DNA of 64,000 nucleotides from the NCBI GenBank assembly GCA_029216955.1, contig JANAVB010044018.1, positions 1,776,359-1,840,358 on the forward strand, given 5' to 3'. Source of the DNA: Iris pallida. Its lineage: Eukaryota > Streptophyta > Magnoliopsida > Asparagales > Iridaceae. The position numbers and the translations under genes were made by a program. Below the pieces are notes generated by a model. The model worked only from the letters and a program-made list of their open reading frames with translations. It was not told the DNA's origin and ran no database searches. Positions 1-8,600 of this stretch are shown here, one piece after another (position 1 is the first letter of the stretch; every line of letters starts with the position of its first letter).

Positions 1-78
1 TATATATATAAAAAAAAAAAAATATCTATATATATATATATATTATATATATATTATATATATATATATACTAATATA

Positions 79-112
<34 letters not shown>

Positions 113-256
113 TTATATATATATATATATATAATAATATATATATATTATATATAAATATATAATATATATATATAAAATTATATATATATTTTTTTTT
201 TTTGTTTTTTTTATATATATATATATATATATACATATATATAATATATTATATAT

Positions 257-303
<47 letters not shown>

Positions 304-361
304 TATTTTTTTATATATAATATAATATATATATATATAAATATAATATATATATATATAA
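1..361. repeat. AT-rich microsatellite (TA)n with A/T runs
   Basis: Almost pure A/T sequence made of TA dinucleotide runs and homopolymer A or T stretches. Open frames here are low-complexity artefacts. A (TA)n tract also lies at the other end of the LINE (17652-17707) and at the matching place in the 3' LTR of element A (25096-25151). I therefore infer that this is the left part of the microsatellite in the 5' LTR of element A, into which the LINE inserted. Confidence 0.85.
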
Positions 362-480
362 ATTTTTTTTTTCATAAATCAAACTTTATTGAGATAAAGG
401 TCATCAGTTACAAATAGCTCTAGCCAATTCAATATGCTGCCATGTAGTCGGAAGAGATGGATGATGCTTGGCAGCGCGTC

Positions 481-1851
481 ATAGCCTTCCCAATTTGTCG
501 ATGAACCTCATGAACTAGCTGATTCACTGATTATATACTCTTCATAGCGCCATTTATTCCGTTTTTCCAGACCACCCAGCACACCTCCGCAACGACAATC
601 TCCTTAAGGTGGATGTTCGGTCTCCTCCACCATATAGCAAATTCCGAACTCCTTGAGATGATTTGAAATAATCTTAAGTTTACGCCAAAGTTGAGACACC
701 AAATCTCCATCTTTAAAAATATGTTTGACAGTCTCCACACTTGGGGCTATGCAGCAGTGGCATTTCGATACTAAGTGTGAGCCATAGCTTGGATATTGTC
801 ATCAGTTGGCAATTTGTTATGAAGAAGTCGCCAAAGTAAGATAGACCACTTATATGGAATGTACGTGCTCCATATGTGTTTAAATTCAGAACGGACAGGA
901 GAGGGATGCGCGTTACCTTCCAAGTAGAAGCAACTGAGAACTTCCCTGTAGATGAAGGGGACCAAGTCCAGTCACCGAATCCAGGGAGATGATGTGATGA
1001 TTCGCAAGCTCCCTTCCTTGTATCAGCTCTTCCAAACATGGGAGCATTTCTGTGGAGTCCCTACTGAATCCAGATCCTGAAATTTGCAGTATCTAGCTTT
1101 TATAAATTGCTGCCACAGCCCGTCTTGAGTCTTCAATTTCTACCATAGTTTGACAGTGAACGCGTCCATTGTGTCAGTTAACGCTCGCACACCCAACCCT
1201 GCTACCTCGATCGGTCTAGCCATAGTACTCCAACTAGCCCAGAAGTGCTTTTGAAGTCCATCATGAGTACCCCAGAAGAAACGAACAAAAAGTCTTTCCA
1301 AACTGTTCAGGACGGCCTTAGGCGGATTGCATGCCGCAATGGTGTACATAGGAATAGACAGCAGAACAGACTTTAATAAAGTCAATTTCCCGCCATAAGA
1401 TAAAATTTTTATTGCCAACCTTCCAAGCGCCCTCTTATTTTAGCAATTAGATCCTCATATAGCCTTGTGGTCCGAACTCCAACTGCCATAGGGCAGCCAA
1501 GGTATTTGAAAGGTGGATGCTTAATTTCAAACCCAGTGATATCATGAAGCTGCTCCTTACGAGCAAAGTCTGGCATTGTATAAATTGAAGATTTTGAAAC
1601 ATTAATAGATTGGCCAGAAGCTCGTTCATACCTGGTCAAGACTCCATGAAGTATTTGAACGGATCGAATGTCCCCAGCAGAGAATAATAAGACGTCATCA
1701 GCAAAAGCTAAGTGTCTTATAGCAGGACAACCACTTGGAGCATAATAATGTTTGAAAGAGGCATTCTCCAATGACTTGTTTAAGTTTCTAGATAACACTT
1801 CTGCTGCTATAATGAACAGGGTTGGTGATAGGGGATCCCCTTGCCGTACAC
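481..1851 (-). pseudogene. LINE ORF2, 3' part: reverse transcriptase palm/thumb and zf-RVT region
   Basis: This is the C-terminal half of the LINE ORF2, read leftwards from the B insertion. The first codons give the RT block VRQGDPLSPTLF, followed by the catalytic LAFADDVLLF motif near 1700 and the FKYLGCPM block. A frameshift near 1410 moves the reading to the frame with LSYGGKLTLLKSVLLSIPMY. Further down, WRLLHNKLPTDDNIQ (about 840-790) is the helical segment before the zf-RVT cysteines typical of plant LINEs; frame changes there make it unreadable as one protein. The gene would copy LINE RNA by target-primed reverse transcription. This copy is inactive. Confidence 0.88.
1847..1851. repeat. 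Target-site duplication of element B, left copy (TACAC)
   Basis: The five bases TACAC directly precede the TG that opens the 5' LTR. The same five bases follow the CA that closes the 3' LTR at 14327-14331. A 5-bp duplication is standard for LTR-retrotransposon integrases. Confidence 0.95.
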
Positions 1852-2210
1852 TGTAGGCCTTTAAAAATGACAGTCACGCTGAGTTGATCAGGACAGAGTC
1901 AAAAGTCACGCTCAGTTGATCCAGACAATATTTACAAATCACGCTGGGGAGACAGCTCATCATTTGTCAGAGAGTAATTATGACTGACAGCACAACGAAT
2001 GTCTCTTCGTATGCCACGTATGTACAGAATTCGAGAGATCACAGCCGTCTATTGCGTGATTTTCGAAATCTTCTTCAGCAAGACTCAACCTTCGTCAAGT
2101 TGGCGTACCAAAAGAGCTTCTTGTCATTTAATGCGACTGACAAAAGCAATCACTGTCAGAGATTTTGTGTCAGTCGAGGCACGCTGAATCAAGACAGCTG
2201 GCAGTCCTAT

Positions 2211-2420
2211 CTCAAGTCTGCGTGTATTTTGAGCTTTCTCTCAAATCTGCGTGGATTCTGAAGTTTTCTTCTTCAAGTCTGCGTGGATTTTGAAGCTTTT
2301 TGCCTCAAGTCTGCGTGGATCCTGAAGCTTCTTGCCCCAAGTTTGCGTGGATTTTGAAGCTTTCTACCCCGAGTCTGCGTGGATTTCGTCTTCAACAAGT
2401 CTGCGTGGATTTCATCAAAT
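2211..2420 (+). repeat. ~32-bp minisatellite in the B LTR, about 7 units
   Basis: Successive units begin with a variant of CAAGTCTGCGTGGATTTTGA and end in a pyrimidine-rich stretch such as CTTTTTGCCT. Unit lengths vary from about 25 to 33 bp, with the last two shortest. The other LTR carries the same array at about 13732-13941, with point differences. Confidence 0.9.
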
Positions 2421-2622
2421 TGGAGTACGTGGCAGCCATGCCACTGATCTCTCGCCTGTATGTCCTGTAACTTGCACACGACTCATGCATGATTGCCATG
2501 TGTCCAACAGTTACAGGCCACGTCCAGTAACTGATCACAACCTTGCGTATGTTAAATCCTGCGTGATTTTCAACTAAGCACAGGCTGTGAAGACAGTTAT
2601 CTTTTCAGTTATTATTTTTGAC

Positions 2623-2633
2623 TCTATAAATAG
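2623..2633 (+). promoter_or_regulatory. TATA box of the B LTR (sense promoter)
   Basis: The sequence TCTATAAATAGAG lies about 170 bases before the LTR end, a usual place for an LTR core promoter. It is unchanged in the 3' LTR near 14145-14155. Transcription would start about 30 bases downstream and include ORF1 and gag. Confidence 0.7.
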
Positions 2634-2795
2634 AGTTCTTTTTCTCATTCATTTGACAGATACATAGTTATCTACTGTCAAAATTTTGAGAGCTTTTCTT
2701 CTTCGCATAGTCCAAGGGATAAAGTGATCGTCTTCTAGATCAGATTCCCACAGTTGTAATTTTCCCAGATACACAATAAATAAAGGAATTTATTT

Positions 2796-4226
2796 ATGGA
2801 AAACAAATTGGCGACTCTGCTGGGGAAAACCATCTCCTCTTCTGAGATGGCAATAACTCAATGCGACACTTCGTCAATCGACTCGACGAAGAAGGTGGTG
2901 ACGATCAAATTCGATCAACTCGTCTATGAAGAAATACAGCGGGCTAAGAGTGGTAAGCCCACTACAGCCTCCATCATCACTGCCAAGTCGAAGGGACACT
3001 CTGTCTATGTCCCTAAGAATCAGTTGGCAGCCAATGGTGAAGTCTCTGCCACAGTGTCTACTCCTAACACTGGCAAGAACTCTACTGCAAGCACGCACAC
3101 TCTTGTGCGCTCGAAGATGACAGCAATCAAAGATCATGCGAACAGTACTGGCTCCTTAGCCAAATCTGTTCCAGTCTGTGTCTCCAAAGTTGAAAGTCAC
3201 GCTGACAGTACTGTCTCCTTAGCTAAATCTGTTCCAGCGTACAATTTCAACCTCAAAAGTCACGCTGACAGCACTGGTTCCTTAGCCAAGTCTGTTCCAG
3301 TGTGTAATTCTAAAATCAACAATCACGCTAACAATACTGGCTCCTTAGCCAAATCTGTTCCAGCGTGTATTTCCAAAGTCAAAAGTCACGCCAACAACAC
3401 TGGTTCTTTAACCAAGCCTGTTTCAGCGTGTATTTCATCTAAGAAGAATAGCTCTTTAGCTATCTCTTCTTCTTTGCCAAGTTCTACTAGAACTGGGGGT
3501 GGTCTTCCACACAAAGTCCCTTCGAAAAGGAATAACTCTTTAGTTGTTTCTTCTGCTCCTGTAGTCTTTACTTCAGGAACAGCTTTGACTGACAATTTTG
3601 TTAGTCAAAGAAAAGGAGATGGTCTTTTGACTACTCTTCCTTCTGGACATTCTATGTCTCAAAACTTGAATGAGTCTAAGAAGAAACATTCCTTAATGTC
3701 TTCTTCTATGACTTCTTCGAATTGGGCACATAATTTGTTTAGAAAAGGTCTGTTACCAACTCCTAATCAAGGGGGTTGTTCAACTCTTCCTTCTCTGCAA
3801 ATATCCAGATCAATGGAAGGAAAACTCCATGTTTCCAAAACCAATGTGTTACCTCCAACTAATCTAAGAACAAAAATTAACATTTCTGGTGTTAAGAAAC
3901 CATATCAGTTGGAAACAAGGATAAAAGATCCAGATGCAGAGTATACAAGAAATTATGTGGCTCATATTAATCATTCTCTATATAATCAAGAGCCATCAAG
4001 ACCCAAGAACAGGAAATATACTCCTCAATCTTCACAAACAGATTTACGAGAATATCTTCAACAGAAAAAAAAGAGTAATTCTGTGACAAAGGACCATGCT
4101 GAATGTGACTTCTATCCAAGAGTCATAATTCAATGCAGATGTCAATCAATGGCTTATGACCATGTTGATCATGAATGTGACTTCCAGCCAAGAGTCATAT
4201 TGCAATGCAGATGTCAAACAAAATGA
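2796..4226 (+). CDS. ORF1 of element B, unknown protein upstream of gag (476 aa)
   Basis: The ATG lies in the last ten bases of the 5' LTR and the frame runs through the primer-binding site. The N-terminus (MENKLATLLGKT) and a block near residues 35-50 (VVTIKFDQLVYEEI) align with ORF1 of element F (MATLLG, VVRFDKQAFEEM), which supports real coding. Residues ~114-215 are five ~21-residue repeats of the type HANNTGSLAKSVPACISKVK. The rest is Ser/Thr/Lys-rich and looks disordered. Near the C-terminus a ~23-residue unit with CDFYPRVIIQCRCQ is duplicated. An extra ORF before gag is known from Ogre-type Tat elements, but its function is unknown. It shares the frame of gag, separated by TGA and TAA within 33 bases. 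Confidence 0.75.
   Translation: MENKLATLLGKTISSSEMAITQCDTSSIDSTKKVVTIKFDQLVYEEIQRAKSGKPTTASIITAKSKGHSVYVPKNQLAANGEVSATVSTPNTGKNSTASTHTLVRSKMTAIKDHANSTGSLAKSVPVCVSKVESHADSTVSLAKSVPAYNFNLKSHADSTGSLAKSVPVCNSKINNHANNTGSLAKSVPACISKVKSHANNTGSLTKPVSACISSKKNSSLAISSSLPSSTRTGGGLPHKVPSKRNNSLVVSSAPVVFTSGTALTDNFVSQRKGDGLLTTLPSGHSMSQNLNESKKKHSLMSSSMTSSNWAHNLFRKGLLPTPNQGGCSTLPSLQISRSMEGKLHVSKTNVLPPTNLRTKINISGVKKPYQLETRIKDPDAEYTRNYVAHINHSLYNQEPSRPKNRKYTPQSSQTDLREYLQQKKKSNSVTKDHAECDFYPRVIIQCRCQSMAYDHVDHECDFQPRVILQCRCQTK
2809..2826 (+). other. Primer-binding site of element B
   Basis: TGGCGACTCTGCTGGGGA starts three bases after the LTR end, as expected for a minus-strand primer site. The same 18 bases occur with the same spacing in element F (59196-59213, minus strand). 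The TGG start matches the CCA end of a tRNA; I cannot name the tRNA without a search. The site is also inside ORF1 and encodes its residues ATLLG. Confidence 0.85.
3135..3440 (+). repeat. Five tandem ~63-bp repeats inside B ORF1
   Basis: Each unit includes a version of AAAGTCACGCTGACAGTACT followed by a segment encoding GSLAKSVPA. The repeat length is a multiple of three, so the frame is kept. The AGTCACGCTGA core also occurs in the LTR at about 1873-1960. Confidence 0.88.
4101..4215 (+). repeat. Duplicated ~69-bp unit at the end of B ORF1
   Basis: Two copies contain GAATGTGACTTC, then CCAAGAGTCATA and TGCAGATGTCAA. They encode two Cys-containing CDF(Y/Q)PRV(I/L)(I/L)QCRCQ segments just before the stop codon. 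Confidence 0.8.
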
Positions 4227-4259
4227 CAATCTGTCTTCAATCGGATTCAGTGTTAACCT

Positions 4260-6443
4260 ATGCCTGATGAAGATGAGCCTTTGTTTGCTTCTGTCAATAT
4301 GACCTCTCGGGATGCTGGGGATAGAGTTGATAGTCCAGATGGAGTATATAGAAATACCAGAGCAAGAGTCCTGGCCTCTAGTCAAAGAAATTTGATCTCT
4401 GAAGAGGATTCTGAATTCCTTGGAGAATCTAACTTCCCACCTCTTCCTACTGGGAGTAGTTCTCCTATAATTGACTTTGATGCACAAAGCAATGATTCAG
4501 AACAAACAATATCCACCAGTTCATCAATAATTCCTCGTACAGTCACGACTTATATGGTTGATGGGAATACTGATGAACCTTCTTCTTTCTTGACTCCTCA
4601 AGATCAAAGAATTGCTTCTTTGGAACAACAAATGAAGTCTATGGCTGATACTATGAAGTCGATGTATGAACTCATGGCAATACAGATGTAAAATCGACAG
4701 ACTGTACCAGATGCCATACCAACTAACACTGATATGAGTCCAGTACAAGTTTCTCCAGCAGTACAATCCAATACTCCTGTACCAGCTCAACCAAACCCTA
4801 GTCTCTCTGGAGCTGGGGGTAGTGCTTACAATGCTGTTCCTCTTCCCAACTATTCTCTACAAGTTACAACTCCACAATCTTCCGAAGTTGTTAATGAAGA
4901 ATTGAGGAATCTCAAAACTCAATTCGAGGCATTCAAACAGAAAGATGGTTTACAAAGGTTAGACATCAAACAACCTTATCCGATAGAATGGAAGCAAGTA
5001 TCGTATCCTCCTAAATACAAGCCTCCTACTATCTCATTCTATGATGGAACCACTTCTCCAAGTCAGTTTATTAATTACTTTGAAGTGATGACTGATCAGC
5101 TGCAACCAAGCGACGCCCTCCTTACTCGGGTGTTTGTTGGATGTCTCAAGGGAACGGCTTATGAATGGTATAGAAGTCTCCCAGATGGGTGCATTACCTC
5201 ATTTTCCGGTTTCAAACAGATGTTTCTTGAACGGTTCTATGAAGGGCTCAATGACATGACTATGTCTGCTCTTATTAGAATCAAGCAGAAAAATAATGAA
5301 ACTACAGAAGAGTACATTGAACGGTTTCGAAAAGAAGCTCTGAAGATGTCTCTTGGAACTCCTGATGCTGTCACCATCGACACATGCAAATCAAACTTGT
5401 TGCCAATCATCAGCATGTGGACAGGATCCACTCAATTCCAAGACTGGCCTTCTTTCATAGTTAGTGCCAAGGCCGCAAAAATTAGTGCTGAAACCTTCAA
5501 AGGTTTAGGAGTGCAGATGACTCCTAAAGAAATAGGTCAAGGTACTAACAATAAAAACAATGCTCGCAAGGGAAAAGAAACTCTTGAAGTTAATCTTCAG
5601 AGTAAAGATGTATCAACTGTTCAAACTCCTACAACTCAACAACCAAGAATACCTCGCCCCAAAGAAGAATACTCTTTCGATGACGACGATGTCCTTGGTA
5701 TCATTGAATGTCTGCTGAAAGGTAATAAGATACAATTACCTGAGATCAAGAAACCTGATGAAGCTGGTAAAACAGATCATCCCAAATACTGCCCATATCA
5801 CAGAATGTTGGGTCACACAATTCGTATATGTTATGTACTGAAAGGAAAGATCCAAGAAATGATTAAATCTGGAGCTATCTCTCTTACTCCAAAAGAGAAG
5901 ACCGTCACCTCCAACGTCGTCTCTATGCAATTCGGAGATTTCCCTCCTCAACTCCTTGAAAGTGGGATCGTTCCTATTCCTAAGGCAACTCTTGAGATAG
6001 TGAACATTCCTCCTCCACAGTCTGAAGGATTAGTGCCAATCACTTTGGAAACAGGGGAAATCATGTGGATCCATCCTGATCTAGTGGTAGATTTTGAATC
6101 GCCTTTTCCTCAAAAGACTACTTCTAGAAAGTCCAAGAAGGCTGGAAAGATTAAGTCATGTCATATGACTTCTCTTGGATCTATTCCTGACACAGAGCCA
6201 AAAGAGAAAGAAGAAGCACTTGTTAGTGCTACTCAAACGGGGAAACCTTATCTAAAGGATTATTCCAAGAATCCTGAGGATCCTCTTGATATCCTTCCAG
6301 CTGATAAAGATGCTTCTAATGTTCCTCCTGAAGAAGAATCATCCACTGAACCTGTTCCTCCCAAGCCTACAGCTCTGGAGAAAGGCAAACAGCAGGCTCG
6401 GTTTGATAAGCCAATCAAGAAGTCCTCTCCTCTTGGACTTTAG
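4260..6443 (+). pseudogene. gag of element B, one in-frame stop
   Basis: One frame runs from ATG 4260 to TAG 6441-6443, broken only by TAA at 4689-4691; the stretch from 4734 on is 569 codons. It has a Ser/Pro-rich N-terminus with a short predicted coiled coil (about 4600-4680), a Retrotrans_gag capsid domain (about 5030-5350, blocks FINYFEVMTDQL and FLERFYEG) and a zinc knuckle of the Tat type C-X2-H-X4-H-X4-C at about 5790-5831. The protein would form the virus-like particle and bind the RNA. The same frame continues into protease, with the TAG where F has Glu. Stop readthrough is possible but not shown. Confidence 0.85.
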
Positions 6444-8159
6444 AAGCCTTATAATTTCGACATTTTAGCTCAGCTTGCTAATACTCCAGCTAGAATGTCC
6501 CTCTTTGAACTTCTACGTCTTTCTAAAGAGACTCGGGAGACATTAAGTGAAGCACTTCTACAAGCTGACTCTTGTCTTGCACAATTGAAGAAGCCAGATG
6601 CAGAACCTGCCACTTGCTTACATTGCAACAGTGTATTGGAGATTATCCCAAATATCACATTTACATAAGACGACATGCTACTGGAGGATAATCGACATGA
6701 TCGGCCTCTCTACTACACCGGTTATATCGATACAATGAAGATAGATCGTATCCTCATTGATCCAGGGTCTGCTATAAGCATCATGCCAAAGAGTTTATTG
6801 GATGAAGTAAAAATCCCTCTTCACAAACTCTCCAAGACGGTTACTACTATCCTGGGATTCAATCAAAGCCGAAGCGAGCCTTTGGGAAAGATTCATCTGA
6901 AGCTTCAAATAGGTGATTTCAGATCCAAAGTCACTTTCTATGTGATCGAGATCGTGGGATCCTATAATCTTCTTCTGGGGAGGCCCTTTCTTCATGAAAA
7001 TAATGTGGTGCCTTCTACTCTTCATCAGTGTTTTAAATACATTGATAGCAATGGAAGAGTACAAAAAGAAGTTGCTGATATAAATCCCTTCCATGGGGTT
7101 GAAGCTTATTTCAATGATTCCCGAATGTACAAAGAAGAGTATACAAGGGTTATACAAGCTATGGAGAAATAGGATTCACAAAGTGAGACCTTAATAATTC
7201 CTGTTAAAGGTCGAACTACTCAGCAGCAATCTCCCAAATTCCCTGAAGAAGGTTCTTTCATCATTACGGTGAGTGGACGGATTTCTCCGTTACCTCAGTC
7301 GTTTGCTCAAGACACAATGATTATTCCTGTCAGTGGGCGTACTGCAATTCCTGCATCTCCACATATGAAACAGGATACTCTGCTAATTTCAGTTGGAGGG
7401 CGGATTATTCTTCCATCTCAAGCTTCAAGGGAGCTCACCTCTTCTGAGCCATTTGTTATCGATCTTAATCGAAACAACGCTTCTTCTTGTTCTTCTTCTC
7501 CCCCTTTAGTTATTGACTTGGCTAAAATCTCTAAGGCTCAGCCTTCTCCCAATGTAAATACTGCTGCTTTTACATTTAATAAAAAGTCTCCATCTTTGCA
7601 GTATGCTGATGTGTGTAATTATGTTCATAATTTTTTACATTTGTTAGATGACTTGAACGCAATAACCATAGGGGTTGTACAGACTGTTCATACAGATGTT
7701 TCCCTAGAACCTGTACAATCTTTATACTTTCTAGTTCCCAGCAGAAAGCCAGGAGACATTCCAATATTCTTCTATAAAGGGCCCCAAAGTCCTTCTGATT
7801 TAGAAGATGAAGACAAAAATGATGATACTGGAAGATTACAACTACGTCGTTATAGTCAGCAATCTAAAGACATCATCAAAAATATGGGCCATGACTTCAG
7901 GATTGGCCTCAATAGTGGAAAGGGAAGAAAAATGCCTGTTCGTATTCCTCCTCTGAAATATGGAAGGACGAAATGCGGATTGGGCCATATAGCTCCTACT
8001 CCTTTTATCAATATTATCCATGAAGATCCCGAGTCTGACGAAGATAAGAGATCTGATTCTTCTAGTACCACTTCTTGGGATTTCGATACGAGTATCGGTG
8101 ACTTCTACTGCAACCTTCTGTCTTCCAATATGGTTTCTATTGACTGTTTTGAAAAATGA
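6444..8159 (+). pseudogene. Protease and protease-RT linker of element B, pol truncated
   Basis: Continuing in the gag frame, the block ending in NITFT is followed by TAA (6666-6668), where C has CAA. The aspartic protease core has the active-site block ILIDPGSAISIMPK (DPGS at 6759-6770) and the downstream YNLLLGRPFLHENNVVPST. A TAG at 7170-7172 follows. The linker repeats a short theme (ISVGGRI, PVSGRT), then reads LQLRRYSQQSKDII and a conserved SIGD..NMVS block, and ends at TGA 8157-8159. In C and F this linker runs on into reverse transcriptase. Here the homology stops, so RT, RNase H and integrase are deleted. Confidence 0.85.
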
Positions 8160-8163
8160 TTCA

Positions 8164-8290
8164 TACTTGACGGTTCATCCGTTCATCTGACGGTTTGACC
8201 GTTCATTAATACCTGACGGTTCGTCCGTTCATCTATCCGACGGTTCATCCGTTCATTATAATCTGACGGTTAACCCGTTCATTCATCTAG
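8164..8290 (+). repeat. Cluster of ACGGTTCATCCGTTCAT motifs (downstream cluster)
   Basis: Five variants of GACGGTTCATCCGTTCAT occur within about 120 bases. The core ACGG-N5-CCGT is an inverted repeat. A second cluster lies at 11188-11280, so the two flank the antisense gene on both sides. Confidence 0.85.
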
Positions 8291-8600
8291 TCTTTTGATT
8301 TCCGAGTCTAAAGATCATGAAAAATTGAGTTCAAAGATATTTTTATGTCTGAATTCTATTTTTTTCAATCAGTATTAAACTAAGATTATTTCTGGTTTAA
8401 TATCATTTGTTAGAATTACAAAGTTCGTTTGTATATTCTATTCTACTGAAATATGTCATGTATTATTTACCTCTGAACATATTTTCTATGAATCTATCAT
8501 TATCAAAACAGCAAAACCAAAATTCAGATCAAGGATTTTCATTTACTTTCATTCCGGAATCAAAACATGAAATACAAGTGAAAGTGAAAATAAAAGAGGT
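8291..8600. other. Non-coding stretch between pol remnant and antisense gene of B
   Basis: AT-rich sequence with no frame I would call a gene. It is the likely 3' UTR of the antisense gene ending at 8601; no clear poly(A) signal was singled out. Confidence 0.5.

Larger units (their letters stand above)
1852..2805 (+). repeat. 5' LTR of element B
   Basis: The LTR opens with TGTAGGCCTTT, ends with GGAAAACA, and is repeated at 13373-14326 with the same length. It holds dispersed AGTCACGCTGA-type words in its first 100 bases, a ~32-bp minisatellite in its centre and a TATA box near 2625. Its last ten bases contain the ATG of ORF1. Its open frames are also present in the other LTR and look like by-products of the minisatellite rather than genes. 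Confidence 0.95.

Noticed and set aside
54..236. Tyr/Ile frame at the left end, and a similar one at 30,140-30,418
   Set aside because: Translation of (TA)n microsatellites.
1980..2577. Frames of 60-93 codons in the B LTR (repeated at 13,501-14,098)
   Set aside because: They lie in the LTR, span the minisatellite and have no domain; the conserved feature is the LTR itself.
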